NCBI RefSeq assembly: GCF_019195455.1
Contig: NZ_JAIMBW010000001.1
Location: forward strand, 2,811,001 to 2,875,000
DNA from: Gymnodinialimonas phycosphaerae
GTDB taxonomy: Bacteria > Pseudomonadota > Alphaproteobacteria > Rhodobacterales > Rhodobacteraceae
DNA: 64,000 bases
Direction: 5' to 3'
Part shown: positions 1 to 8,940 of the stretch, piece by piece
Position numbering within the stretch: position 1 is the first letter of the stretch
Layout: the number at the start of each line of letters is the position of its first letter
Program-made: the position numbers and the translations under genes
The notes under the pieces: generated by a model
The model's database searches: none
What the model was told of the DNA's origin: nothing
What the model saw: only the letters and a program-made list of their open reading frames with translations

Positions 1-1
1 G

Positions 2-1813
2 AGACCCGACGATGCCGTCGTGGCGACCTACCGCGAACACGGCCACGCGCTTGTGCGCGGTGTGCCGATGACGACGATCATGGCCGAGATGTATGGCAAG
101 GCCGAGGGATGCTCGGGCGGGCGCGGCGGGTCCATGCATCTGTTCGATGCAGACAGGAACTTCCTTGGCGGCAATGCGATTGTCGGCGGGGGGCTGCCGT
201 TGGCAACGGGGCGGGCCTTGGCGGATCGCATGAAGGGAAACGACAGCGTCACCGTATGCTTCTTCGGCGAAGGCGCCGTGGCGGAGGGCGAATTCCACGA
301 GGCGATGAACCTTGCACAGTTGTGGAAGCTTCCGGTGCTGTTCGTGTGCGAAAACAACGGATACGCCATGGGCTCGGCGCTGGACCGGACCGAGGCGCAG
401 GTCAATGTCGCGCAGAAGGCCGCCGCCTACGGGGTTGAAGCGCGGCAGGTGGATGGCATGGATGTCGTGGCTGTGGAAGCCGCCACCCGCCAAGCCGTGG
501 CCCGCATGCGTGATACCGGTGCACCGATGTTGTTGGAGTGCCTGACTTATCGCTTCCGTCCACATTCGATGTTCGACGCCCAACTCTATCGCGACAAGGC
601 CGAGGTCGCGGTCTGGCGCAGGAAGGGGCCGATCGTGCGGTTCCAGACCTGGCTTACGGACAACAACCTGATCCACGTAGAAGAAATCGAGGCCTTGGAA
701 GCCGAGGCCGACGCCGAGATCGCCGAGGCAGTCGCCTTCGCTGAGGCCGGCACATGGGAGCCGGTCGAAACCCTCACGGCCCATGTGTTGGGACCGCAGC
801 CAGACCCGCCCACGCTGCCCACATCATCCGGCAATATGATCGAGATGACCTACCGCGAGGCCGTCAAACAGGCGATCCGCGACGCCATGATCCGCGACGA
901 TCGCGTGTTTCTGATGGGCGAGGATGTCGGCGCCTATGGCGGCTGCTACGCCGTGTCCAAGGGGCTGATGGCGGAATTCGGGGAAGGTCGCATTCGCGAC
1001 ACGCCCTTGGCGGAGTCCGGTTTCACCGGCGCGGGCATCGGGGCCGCCGTGGCGGGCATGCGCCCTATAGTGGAGTTGATGACGGTCAACTTCTCACTTC
1101 TGGCGCTTGATCAGATCATGAACACCGCCGCAACCCTGCGTCACATGTCCGGCGGGCAGTTCGGCGTGCCGCTGGTGATCCGCATGGCGACCGGGGCGGG
1201 CAAGCAGTTGGCCGCGCAGCATTCCCATAGCCTGGAGGGGTGGTACGCCCACATCCCGGGCCTGAAGGTGCTGACCCCGGCCACGCTGGAAGACGCGCGC
1301 GGCATGCTGTGGACGGCCCTGGAAGACCCCGATCCCGTGCTGATCTTCGAGAACGTGATGCTTTACAACCGTTCGGGGCAGATCGACGAGGCCGCGGGAC
1401 CCGTCGATATCAGCCGCGCCGCCATACGGCGCGAGGGCAGCGATCTGAGCCTGATCACCTATGGCGGATCACTGTTCAAGACGCTGGAGGCGGCGGACCA
1501 GCTGGCGGCAGACGGCATCTCGGCCGAAGTCATCGACCTGCGCAGCCTGCGGCCGCTGGACGACGCCACGATCCTCGCATCGGTTCGCAAGACCCGACGC
1601 GCGGTGGTTGTCGATGAAGGCTGGCGGTCCGGCGGGATATCGGCCGAGATCTCCGCCCGGATCATGGAGCAGGCCCTGTGGTCGATCGATGCGCCCGTGG
1701 GTCGGGTTTGCGCGGAAGAGGTACCGATCCCCTACCCCAAACACCTGGAAGACGCCGCGATCCCAGATGTCACCCGGATCGTCGCGTCGGTCAAAGCCAT
1801 GATGGGGCGCTGA
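2..1813 (+). CDS. Fused E1 alpha-beta 2-oxoacid dehydrogenase (5' partial)
   Basis: The open frame runs off the left edge; codons before the GTG at 20 are still E1 alpha-like ([14 protein letters not shown]), so the true start lies outside. The first ~275 visible residues are a thiamine diphosphate-dependent E1 alpha unit with the motif [13 protein letters not shown] ... NNGYAMG. From about residue 279 (ATG at 836) an E1 beta unit follows ([24 protein letters not shown], and the C-terminal transketolase-like domain). Such enzymes decarboxylate a 2-oxoacid and pass the acyl group to lipoyl-E2. The gene is one base from an E2 gene. Pyruvate, acetoin or a branched-chain 2-oxoacid are possible substrates; sequence alone does not decide. 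No E3 gene is seen in the window. Confidence 0.93.
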   Translation, partial: RPDDAVVATYREHGHALVRGVPMTTIMAEMYGKAEGCSGGRGGSMHLFDADRNFLGGNAIVGGGLPLATGRALADRMKGNDSVTVCFFGEGAVAEGEFHEAMNLAQLWKLPVLFVCENNGYAMGSALDRTEAQVNVAQKAAAYGVEARQVDGMDVVAVEAATRQAVARMRDTGAPMLLECLTYRFRPHSMFDAQLYRDKAEVAVWRRKGPIVRFQTWLTDNNLIHVEEIEALEAEADAEIAEAVAFAEAGTWEPVETLTAHVLGPQPDPPTLPTSSGNMIEMTYREAVKQAIRDAMIRDDRVFLMGEDVGAYGGCYAVSKGLMAEFGEGRIRDTPLAESGFTGAGIGAAVAGMRPIVELMTVNFSLLALDQIMNTAATLRHMSGGQFGVPLVIRMATGAGKQLAAQHSHSLEGWYAHIPGLKVLTPATLEDARGMLWTALEDPDPVLIFENVMLYNRSGQIDEAAGPVDISRAAIRREGSDLSLITYGGSLFKTLEAADQLAADGISAEVIDLRSLRPLDDATILASVRKTRRAVVVDEGWRSGGISAEISARIMEQALWSIDAPVGRVCAEEVPIPYPKHLEDAAIPDVTRIVASVKAMMGR

Positions 1814-1814
1814 A

Positions 1815-3080
1815 ATGGGTGTTTTCGCAATGCCATCGCTGGGGGCCGACATGGAGGAGGGAACGCTTGTGGAATGGACAGTGGCCAAGGGCGACACCAT
1901 CGCGCGCGGTGACGTGATTGCGGTGATCGAGACCCAAAAGGGCGCCATAGAGATCGAGTGCTTTGAAGACGGCGTGGTCTCTGAATTTCTTATCGATGTT
2001 GGAAAGGCCGTCCCCGTGGGCGCGCCATTGGCCATTATCGGCACTGGGGACGCGCCCGACGTGCCTGACCCCACTCCGCCAGAGGTTCCGGCAAGCCCGC
2101 CGCCCTTGCAGCCCCCCACCCCCGCACCGGATGTGCCGGGCGAAAGCCCCGTGGAGCTTCCCGATGAAGAGCCGCTTGAAACGCCAGAGCTTCCCCCCGA
2201 GGAAAATCGGTTGTCGCCTCTCGATCCCCCCTCGCCTCCGCCTGCTGAAGATATCCGCGCCTCCCCCGCCGCGCGGACGCGGGCGCGCGAGCTTGGCATT
2301 GACTTGCGTGGTATCAGGGGCACCGGGCCAGATGGGGTGATTGTCCTCGCCGATGTGGAGCGGACCCAACCGGCAAGTGATGTGCAACAAGCACTGGCCC
2401 CGCCCGAAAAGGATCCCAAAGCCGAAATGCGCAAGGCGATTGCCGCCGCGATGGTCCGGTCAAAGCAGACGATCCCGCATTTCTACCTATCCCAAACGTT
2501 CGACATGCAGGCCGCGCAGGACCACCTGGCGCAGCTGAACAAAGACCGCCCCCCCAGTGACCGCTTGCTGCTTGGGGCGCTTTTGGTGCGCGCGACGGCA
2601 TTGGCGGCCAGGGACTGCCCGACGCTGAACGGTCACTATGTCGACAACACCTTCACCCCCTCGACCGAGATCAATGTGGGACTGGCCATTGCCCTGCGTG
2701 GCGGCGGGCTTGTCGCGCCGGCCTTGATGCAGGCGGACACATTGGACCTGGATAAGACGATGGCGGCGATGCGCGATCTTGTCAGCCGCGCGCGAACCGG
2801 GCGGCTTCGCGGGCGTGAGATGACGGCAGGCACGATCACCCTCTCCAGCCTTGGCGACAACGGGGCAGAGGCGATGTCGGGCGTGATCTTTCCACCGCAA
2901 GTGGCCCTTGTAGGCCTTGGGTCCCCGAAAACGCGCCCCTGGATCATCGAAGGCACGGTGCAGCCACGATCCGTTGTTCAAATGACGCTTTCGGTTGACC
3001 ACCGGGCAAATGACGGACGGCAGGCATCCCGTTTCATCGCCGCGTTCGAGAGCCATCTGCAAACCCCGGAGGAGCTATGA
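1815..3080 (+). CDS. Dihydrolipoamide acyltransferase (E2) of 2-oxoacid dehydrogenase complex
   Basis: This 421-residue protein has the full E2 layout. An N-terminal lipoyl domain (about 1-75) carries the lipoylated lysine in ETQKGAIEIE. A Pro/Glu-rich swinging linker follows (about 80-140). A peripheral subunit-binding domain (about 143-180) contains ARTRARELGIDL and GTGPDGVIVLADV. The catalytic domain ends in the active-site signature SVDHRANDGRQA, with the His and Asp-Gly of the family. It takes the acyl group from E1 and transfers it, normally to CoA. It starts one base after the E1 stop and its own stop overlaps the ATG of the next gene, so the three genes are surely one operon. Confidence 0.94.
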   Translation: MGVFAMPSLGADMEEGTLVEWTVAKGDTIARGDVIAVIETQKGAIEIECFEDGVVSEFLIDVGKAVPVGAPLAIIGTGDAPDVPDPTPPEVPASPPPLQPPTPAPDVPGESPVELPDEEPLETPELPPEENRLSPLDPPSPPPAEDIRASPAARTRARELGIDLRGIRGTGPDGVIVLADVERTQPASDVQQALAPPEKDPKAEMRKAIAAAMVRSKQTIPHFYLSQTFDMQAAQDHLAQLNKDRPPSDRLLLGALLVRATALAARDCPTLNGHYVDNTFTPSTEINVGLAIALRGGGLVAPALMQADTLDLDKTMAAMRDLVSRARTGRLRGREMTAGTITLSSLGDNGAEAMSGVIFPPQVALVGLGSPKTRPWIIEGTVQPRSVVQMTLSVDHRANDGRQASRFIAAFESHLQTPEEL

Positions 3081-3322
3081 CCCCCACTGAGATCCGCGCC
3101 GCCTTTCTTGAAGAACTTGTCAGCGTCGCCCCTGACATCGACCCTGATTCCGTCGCCGATGATGATCATCTACAAGATGATCTGGAGTTGGACTCGATGG
3201 ATTTCCTGACCCTCGTGACGGCGATCCATACCCGCCTTGGCGTCGACATCGCAGAGGCCGACTACCCAAGGATCGCCACCTTGGGGGACGCGGTTCCCTT
3301 CCTGACCGAACGGATGGGTTAG
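3077..3322 (+). CDS. Acyl carrier protein-like phosphopantetheine protein
   Basis: An 81-residue acidic protein of acyl-carrier size. The phosphopantetheine attachment motif is LELDSMDFL, with the serine at about residue 40 followed by Met-Asp. The ATG overlaps the E2 stop (ATGA), so it is translationally coupled to a 2-oxoacid dehydrogenase E2. That placement is unusual, because fatty-acid ACPs normally sit with fab genes. One reading is that the E2-bound acyl group is handed to this carrier instead of, or as well as, CoA; that is inference. The stop codon overlaps the stop of the convergent ATP-grasp-like gene by two bases. Confidence 0.85.
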   Translation: MTPTEIRAAFLEELVSVAPDIDPDSVADDDHLQDDLELDSMDFLTLVTAIHTRLGVDIAEADYPRIATLGDAVPFLTERMG

Positions 3323-4713
3323 GCGGGTCCCGCGCCTCGCAGCCGCGCCAGCGCCTCCGCAATCAAGGCTTGGGCTGCGTCATCGGACCCGGCCACCGCG
3401 CATGCGCTGAACAAGGTGCCGCTGGACGCTCGGGGCGGGGCGGTCAGCATCATTCCGGGCTCGCCCGGCGCGGGCAAGAGGCCCTCAAGACGGCCCAAAA
3501 CCTCGGCCGTTGTCAAATGGACATCTGGCAGGTTTGCCTGTGTGATTACCAAGCCATCCGGAACGGTGCCCCACCGGCTGCGCAAGGCCGTCAGCGGGGT
3601 CGACACGCCGCCCCAGCGGCCGTTGCACTCGATCCAGTGGATCACATCCGGCCCCGACCCACGCCGCTGAATGACCGCATCAAGACTGCATCGCCCGAAA
3701 TAGCCGATGTCTTGCAGGATGCCCGCCAGTCGCACGGCCTGATCGGCAAGTGCTGCTTGCGTGGATTCTGGCAAGGATGACCGCGTCGCACCCACGAACC
3801 TCCCCTCCACCCCCACCACGGATTGTTCGAACAAACCGTCGCAAACCGGAGGCCCGTCCGAGATATCGGGGATCCAGAGTTGAGCAGAGGGGCTGCACAC
3901 CACGTCGGCGTCCCAGACCCCCACAAGCACCGGATACGTGTCCGCCCATCCGCAGCCGCGAAGGCGGTCGAGAAGAAAGCCACGCACATCACTGAGCGAC
4001 CGGCCCTCGATATCCGCGCGGCGCAGGCCGATGTTGCCTGCCGATCCGGCGCTGTCGGGAACCTTCACAACAAGCCGCTCAGCCGTCCTGGAGATCTGCG
4101 CCACAAGCGCCGCCGTTGCGGCAGGCCCGTAAGAGAAAAACGTCGGCGGCGTGGCAGCAGGCCCGACGACCCGGTGAACAAGATCCGCAAACCAAAGCTT
4201 GTCATTTGCTCTCTGGGCAAGGCGAGGTGACGGGCCGCACACGTGGATCGGGGTCTGCGCGACCTCGCCAATCTGTTGCGCCAAGCGCCAGATGTGTCCC
4301 GTCGTGATGTACGCCTTCAGCGTCAGGCCACCATGCATGATGGCCATTCGGACCAGACGATCGATCACCCATGGCGTCATTCGCGCGAGGTGGGCGATGG
4401 AGGTCTGCCGCGACCGCCCGATCTCAAGGAATGTCACGTCGGCCATGCCCGGTTGCGAGGTCAGATAATCCTCAAAGTCATGGTCACGCTGGCGCACGAC
4501 GACGATATCGCCCCCATGGGCCAGAAGGCTCATTCGGTATTCCAACCCACCGCCGGAGGTTGCGTTGAAAAGGCTGATCTCGGACGCATCCCCGATAATG
4601 ACGGCAGGCCCAGAGCCACAGCCCTGGGTCACGAAAGGGCCGAAATCGAGTGAACTGACAAGCGCGGGCTCGTCGGCGCGCAGGGCCTCTGCGATGGCGC
4701 GAAGCTTGTGCAA
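3319..4713 (-). CDS. ATP-grasp-like ligase, probable TTG start
   Basis: The frame stays open upstream to an ATG at 4923, but that stretch lies over the 3' end of the preceding gene and reads as low-complexity Arg/Ser, so it is probably out-of-frame shadow. A TTG at 4713, about 8 bases after AGAGGGGGG, gives a 464-residue protein starting LHKLRAIAEAL and is preferred. The body has an N-terminal Rossmann-like pre-ATP-grasp half and a C-terminal half with the metal/ATP signature IECNGRWGG typical of ATP-grasp carboxylate-amine ligases. The substrate is unknown. It is the last gene of the minus-strand cytochrome operon and ends tail to tail with the acyl carrier gene. A link to that carrier is possible but unproven. 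Confidence 0.7.
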   Translation of the reverse strand: MHKLRAIAEALRADEPALVSSLDFGPFVTQGCGSGPAVIIGDASEISLFNATSGGGLEYRMSLLAHGGDIVVVRQRDHDFEDYLTSQPGMADVTFLEIGRSRQTSIAHLARMTPWVIDRLVRMAIMHGGLTLKAYITTGHIWRLAQQIGEVAQTPIHVCGPSPRLAQRANDKLWFADLVHRVVGPAATPPTFFSYGPAATAALVAQISRTAERLVVKVPDSAGSAGNIGLRRADIEGRSLSDVRGFLLDRLRGCGWADTYPVLVGVWDADVVCSPSAQLWIPDISDGPPVCDGLFEQSVVGVEGRFVGATRSSLPESTQAALADQAVRLAGILQDIGYFGRCSLDAVIQRRGSGPDVIHWIECNGRWGGVSTPLTALRSRWGTVPDGLVITQANLPDVHLTTAEVLGRLEGLLPAPGEPGMMLTAPPRASSGTLFSACAVAGSDDAAQALIAEALARLRGAGPA

Positions 4714-4753
4714 GGCCCTTGCCCCCCTCTGGTTGCCGCGAAAAAGGGCCGGG

Positions 4754-5260
4754 TCAGATCTCGACCATGCCGACCACGTAGTTCTCTCCGTAGACGTTCG
4801 CGCACCGTGGGCACGTCGTGTAATACATGAAGACCCGGCCTGGCGTCTTGCCGTGGGCGCGGGCCGCGACCTCCATCTCATGTCCCCAATCCGCGGCCTT
4901 GGCGTAGGAGCCCTCGAAAACACGGGTCAGGAAATCTCCGGAAAGTGTTGTCATTTCCTCGCCCGCCACGTCCTTGGTGACAGCGAAGTAATGCTCGGCC
5001 TCCCAAGGGCCAAGTTCGCGGCTTAGCACCAGAACCTCTTCGTCTTTCATTGCATTCGCATCCTCGATACGGCCTAGCACACGGCCAAAGACGCGGCCCA
5101 TGTTCAAGGGCACATGCATCGCGCTTTTCGTTGTCGCGCGGACAAAGGGCTTATCCCTGAAATGAAGGATGCGGTCGTCCCACCCCACGGGATTGAACTT
5201 CGCACAACATCCGGTCTCGTTGACGCTTGCGTCGTATTTCGGAACAGCATTGATTTTCAT
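4754..5260 (-). CDS. Conserved CPxC protein of unknown function (often labelled hydrolase)
   Basis: A longer start at 5329 is open, but the ATG at 5258-5260 has a GAGG about 7 bases upstream and begins MKINAVPKYDASVNETGCC, which is how I recall family members beginning. It is therefore chosen (168 residues). The protein is soluble, with conserved GCCAKFNP near the N-terminus and TTCPRCANVYGENYVVG at the end. The CC and CPxC pairs could bind a metal or form a redox pair. I recall the family being labelled hydrolase without strong evidence. An FNR-like box (5316-5329) lies about 56 bases upstream, so besides the operon promoter it may have its own low-oxygen control. Confidence 0.75.
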   Translation of the reverse strand: MKINAVPKYDASVNETGCCAKFNPVGWDDRILHFRDKPFVRATTKSAMHVPLNMGRVFGRVLGRIEDANAMKDEEVLVLSRELGPWEAEHYFAVTKDVAGEEMTTLSGDFLTRVFEGSYAKAADWGHEMEVAARAHGKTPGRVFMYYTTCPRCANVYGENYVVGMVEI

Positions 5261-5315
5261 CACGCACCTCGCAGGCTGGGGTGCCTTGAGTGTGGAGCAA
5301 CCCCGCACGCTCAGA

Positions 5316-5329
5316 TTGATGTGCCTCAA
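5316..5329. promoter_or_regulatory. FNR/FixK-like box (one mismatch)
   Basis: TTGATGTGCCTCAA matches TTGAT-N4-ATCAA at 9 of 10 defined positions. It lies between the antiporter stop region and the 5260 start codon, about 56 bases upstream of the latter. Its role is inferred from the match and from three perfect boxes elsewhere in this block. Confidence 0.55.
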
Positions 5330-5338
5330 TACCCGAAT

Positions 5339-6508
5339 CTACGACGCCTCGTCTGATCCGCGCGCCAAGGCGTACTGCGTCAGAAGGGGGCCGATCAGCT
5401 CGAAAACGATGGTGGTGGCGATCGTGATCGCGATGATCTGTGCGCTGTGTTCTGGAAACCTGTCCGCCGTCACAAGCGCCATGCCGATAGCCACACCCGC
5501 CTGTGGGGCCATCGCCAGCCCCGTCAGCAGCCCTTCGCGCCCGTCCAGGCCCGACAGGCACGCGCCCAGCCACCCGCCGATCAGCCGCGCCAGAAGGCGG
5601 GCCACGACGTAGACCACGCCGATCCAGCCGAACCCCGCCAGCAGGTCGAAATCCAGAAGCGCCCCGGCCATGATGAAGAACAACAGGACGAACGGCCATT
5701 CGATCCGCTCGATCTCGTGAAACGGGTAGCGGTGGTGCTTGGCCAGGTTGACCACGATCGCCCCGGCGGCCATGCCCGCCAGAAGGTACGACACCTCAAG
5801 GTACAACGCAGAGCCCGCGCAGATCAGAACAATGCCAAGGGCTTCCAGAAGCGACGGCTCACCCCGTTTCAGGCGTCCTGTCAGATAGGCTGCCGGCAGG
5901 CCAATGGCCGCCCCCAGCAACAAGCCGCCGCCCGCCTCCCACAGGCCGTGGCGAATGGCGTCGGCGCCCCCTTCCCCGCCCGCCGCGAAGCCCGCGAGTG
6001 TCAGCAGCAGGCTGAACGCCAGAAGCCCCCAGGCGTCGTCAATCGCCACGATGCCCAGCAAATTGGTCGCGAAGCGCCCCTTGCGACCAGATTGCCGAAC
6101 GACATCGCGCGTGGCCGCCGGTGCGGTCGCCGCCGATATCCCGGCCAACGCAAGGGCGACGACCACAGGCGTTCCGATCAGGATCAGCGTCGCCCCCACC
6201 AGCAGTGCCGACACAGCGACCACGCTTAGCGAGATCGCCAGGATCTCTCGCCCGTGGGCCGCAAGGGCGCTGCGTTCCAAAGAGCCGCCAAGCAGGAAGG
6301 CGACCATCGTCAGGGCCATCGCCGCAAAGGACTCGTCGCCGTTGGTCAGGATGTCCGGCAGCACGTCCAGGCCAGGCGGGCCAAGGCCCCCCCCCAGAAG
6401 GATCAGCAGCGTGACGCGCGGCACATGCACGATCCGGCCGAGGGTATCCAGCGCCAGCGCTGCCAGAAACAGCACGCCGACCGTGATCATCAGGGGGGCA
6501 GGGTCCAT
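5339..6508 (-). CDS. CPA2-type cation:proton antiporter
   Basis: A 389-residue, very hydrophobic protein with about 12 predicted membrane segments and the Na+/H+ exchanger (KefB/NhaS-like) pattern. The conserved core includes LGIVAIDDAWGLLAFS, where the Asp-Asp pair is the expected ion-binding site, and an N-terminal LILLGGGLGPPGLDVL. There is no C-terminal TrkA-N nucleotide-binding domain, so it is the short form. It starts 12 bases after the pentaheme cytochrome stop. Exchange of Na+ or K+ for H+ next to a sodium-pumping NADH dehydrogenase suggests a shared job in sodium or proton balance. Confidence 0.88.
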   Translation of the reverse strand: MDPAPLMITVGVLFLAALALDTLGRIVHVPRVTLLILLGGGLGPPGLDVLPDILTNGDESFAAMALTMVAFLLGGSLERSALAAHGREILAISLSVVAVSALLVGATLILIGTPVVVALALAGISAATAPAATRDVVRQSGRKGRFATNLLGIVAIDDAWGLLAFSLLLTLAGFAAGGEGGADAIRHGLWEAGGGLLLGAAIGLPAAYLTGRLKRGEPSLLEALGIVLICAGSALYLEVSYLLAGMAAGAIVVNLAKHHRYPFHEIERIEWPFVLLFFIMAGALLDFDLLAGFGWIGVVYVVARLLARLIGGWLGACLSGLDGREGLLTGLAMAPQAGVAIGMALVTADRFPEHSAQIIAITIATTIVFELIGPLLTQYALARGSDEAS

Positions 6509-6520
6509 TCCGGGCGCGGC

Positions 6521-7606
6521 TTACGGACGTGTCAAAGCGGATGTATCCACGTCAACCGCCGTGCCCAGATCCGCAAGCGCATCAAAGAGGAGTTGTAGCG
6601 CATAATGGGGATTGTGTACGAACGCGCCGCCATCTTGCAGCACGTATTGGTAGTTATACGCGGCACGCAGCAGGCGGGGTGTCCAGGTCTGGTAACGGTT
6701 GGGGTAGGCCGCCTCACCCTCGGTAACGGCGCCGTCACCATCGGTGTCGGTGAAATAGTAGGGATAGGCACCCGGTGCGTAGATGATCGGCGTGCCTGCA
6801 ACCTCGGCGGCATAAAGCGCGATGGCCTCGCCCAATTGCGCGTGCAGCGTTGCGATCGGGTCAGCGATGCCCTCGGCGGCATTCCCGTCGCCATCGTAAT
6901 CTGTCGTGGAGGTGCGGATATCGGTGAAGCTTTCCGCCCCCTCATGGCAACTTGTGCAGGACGTCAGTTCGACCTGTAGGGAGTGGGGCGAATGGCAGGA
7001 ACTACACGTATTGAGCTCCGGGAAATGGGTGAAGGGCCCGGCATAAGTCTGACCGGCGTATTCATACCCGCCATGGGCGGCACTGCCCTGCGTCGTGGCA
7101 CCGGCCATGGAGTAATGCGAATTCACGAACCCCAGATCAGCCGAGACGGTATCAGCGGCCAGATCGCCGATCGCAGCTTCCACGGTGCCGGTCGAAGCGC
7201 GCCCCTGATGACAGACCGAACAGACGGCCGATCCCGGATCCAACGCGATGTGCTCGCCTGACGGGAACGGCACCGACGCAAGCCCCACGGCCGCCGCACT
7301 ATGGCACGACGCGCAGCCCACGACCGAGCCAAGCGGCACGGGATGATCGATCACTCCGACCGTTTCCATCGGGCTTTCCAGGTAATCCAGCAGACCGATG
7401 GAGGAATGGCACACGGCACAGGCGCCGGTGATTTCTCCGTCCTCATTCCAATGGGTGAACGCCTCGGACGTCCGATCCGCGTGGGGCGACGCCAGCCAGG
7501 CCTCAGTGATATCGGTGAGTGATGGCGCGTCGTCCTGCGCGAAGGTCGCGCTGGCAGGCAACAGAACAAACGTCATGGCAAGGGCGGCAAGGGAGCGAAA
7601 CATCAT
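6521..7606 (-). CDS. Periplasmic pentaheme cytochrome c family protein
   Basis: Of several in-frame starts the ATG pair at 7606/7603 is chosen. It follows AGGTCC at a workable distance and gives an immediate signal peptide (MFRSLAALAMTFVLLPASATFA). The mature protein has five CxxCH heme sites: CAVCH, CASCH, CSVCH, CSSCH and CTSCH. The C-terminal third has no heme motif. It should be an exported electron carrier of unknown partner. It is the first gene of a minus-strand operon (antiporter, CPxC protein, ATP-grasp-like protein) that diverges from nqrA, and the 160-bp gap between them holds a perfect FNR box. A redox link with the NQR complex is attractive but inferred. Confidence 0.87.
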   Translation of the reverse strand: MMFRSLAALAMTFVLLPASATFAQDDAPSLTDITEAWLASPHADRTSEAFTHWNEDGEITGACAVCHSSIGLLDYLESPMETVGVIDHPVPLGSVVGCASCHSAAAVGLASVPFPSGEHIALDPGSAVCSVCHQGRASTGTVEAAIGDLAADTVSADLGFVNSHYSMAGATTQGSAAHGGYEYAGQTYAGPFTHFPELNTCSSCHSPHSLQVELTSCTSCHEGAESFTDIRTSTTDYDGDGNAAEGIADPIATLHAQLGEAIALYAAEVAGTPIIYAPGAYPYYFTDTDGDGAVTEGEAAYPNRYQTWTPRLLRAAYNYQYVLQDGGAFVHNPHYALQLLFDALADLGTAVDVDTSALTRP

Positions 7607-7684
7607 CTGAGGACCTTTATGGCGAAAAGCGAAAGGAGCGGGCGTGATCTTGGTCCTTTTTGCCATGGATTGCCGAAGCGTCAT

Positions 7685-7698
7685 TTGATCGAAATCAA
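7685..7698. promoter_or_regulatory. Perfect FNR/FixK box between cytochrome and nqrA
   Basis: TTGATCGAAATCAA is an exact TTGAT-N4-ATCAA palindrome, the site bound by FNR, FnrL and FixK-type regulators. It is centred about 76 bases upstream of the nqrA start and 86 bases upstream of the cytochrome start, so it could control both divergent operons. Confidence 0.8.
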
Positions 7699-7767
7699 TG
7701 GCAGGCGCTAGTTTCCAGCTACAGTGCAGCCACAGCATTCTTCTTCTGGGGACAGCTATCGGGCAAA

Positions 7768-8940
7768 ATGACATTCTATGATCCGACACCCGACATAACT
7801 GTGCCCGTGGCCCTTCTGGGCGATGACTACCCCGGCTTGCGCATCAGGTTGGATGTCGCACAAGGCGATGACGTCGCCGCAGGGCAACCGCTTTTTCACG
7901 ATGCGAAACGATCCGCCATTGCCTATGTCTCGCCGATTCAAGGGCGCGTCGCCGAGGTTCGCTACGGCCCAAGGCGGATGCTGGCGGCCATGGTGCTTGA
8001 CCCGGTCGAGACGGGCCCCGCAGCACCATCGGATCGGCTGACCGATGACAGTGCGCTACGCGCCTACCTATTGGCGCGCGGCGCGTGGCCCGCGTTCATC
8101 GCGCGCCCCTTCGGCGGGCCACCTGATCCGGATGCGCAACCCGACGCGATCATCGTGTCAGCCCTGTCATCCAGCCCAATAGGGTTTGCCCCGCGTGAGG
8201 TTCTGGTGGGCAGGGAAGCTGAGTTCGCCCGCGGCCTCAACGCGCTGACCCTTCTTACCGACGGCCCGGTCCATCTGTGCGTCGAGCACGGTACGATCAT
8301 CTCGAACCCCGACCTCACGCTCATCCGCGTTCACAGCCATCGCGCCACGAAATCGTGGCGAACGGCCAGTGGCCAGACCGCCTTGGTGCACCCCACCGGC
8401 TCGAATGGGCAAGTGTGGACGATCGGTCTTCAGGATGTCTTGGCAATTGGCCACCTGCTTGAGACGGGTCTTTATGATCCGATCAGGACCATTACCGTCC
8501 CGCAACCAGGCACCCGCAGGGCCGTGACGCAGCGTGTAGCACTGGGGGCAAAGATACGGCCACTGCTTCAAGATGCCCTGAAATCTGGTCCGAATGAGCA
8601 GGTGATTTCGGGGACCGAGCAACATGGACGTCGCGGGGCCTACCTTGGACGCTACCATGACGTGGTCGGAACGACCCGCGTGAAAAAGCAGCCCACGTGG
8701 TCCGTGCCGCTCCCGCTGGTCGCGTTTGCCGGTTTGAACAGCGTCCTTCCCGCCCGCGTGCCCGCCGTGCCGTTGATGCGCGCGCTCAGCATTGGCGATA
8801 CGCAAACTTGCCTGAAGCTGGGATGTCTGGAGTTGCTGGAGGAAGACGTCGCCCCTTTGTCGGCCCTGTGCACAAGCGGCACAGACTACGGACAACGCTT
8901 GCGAAACGTGCTGGATCAGCTTCACAAGGACGCCGCATGA
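7768..8940 (+). CDS. nqrA: Na+-translocating NADH:quinone reductase subunit A
   Basis: The ATG at 7768 gives a 390-residue protein, shorter than the usual ~445. It is recognised by the NqrA/RnfC-like N-terminal domain (VALLGDDYPGLRIRLDVAQGD, followed by GQPLF and a YVSPIQGRVAEV stretch) and by position at the head of nqrABCDEF. NqrA is a peripheral cytoplasmic subunit near the quinone site. A longer in-frame start at 7660 would run through the FNR box and is rejected. The stop overlaps the nqrB start (ATGA). The shorter length and the atypical NqrB next to it suggest a divergent NQR branch. Confidence 0.9.
   Translation: MTFYDPTPDITVPVALLGDDYPGLRIRLDVAQGDDVAAGQPLFHDAKRSAIAYVSPIQGRVAEVRYGPRRMLAAMVLDPVETGPAAPSDRLTDDSALRAYLLARGAWPAFIARPFGGPPDPDAQPDAIIVSALSSSPIGFAPREVLVGREAEFARGLNALTLLTDGPVHLCVEHGTIISNPDLTLIRVHSHRATKSWRTASGQTALVHPTGSNGQVWTIGLQDVLAIGHLLETGLYDPIRTITVPQPGTRRAVTQRVALGAKIRPLLQDALKSGPNEQVISGTEQHGRRGAYLGRYHDVVGTTRVKKQPTWSVPLPLVAFAGLNSVLPARVPAVPLMRALSIGDTQTCLKLGCLELLEEDVAPLSALCTSGTDYGQRLRNVLDQLHKDAA

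Noticed and set aside
3319..4923. Longest reading of the ATP-grasp-like gene from the ATG at 4923
   Set aside because: The extra 70 codons overlap the CPxC gene and have an out-of-frame Arg/Ser-rich composition; a TTG with a strong ribosome site at 4713 fits better.
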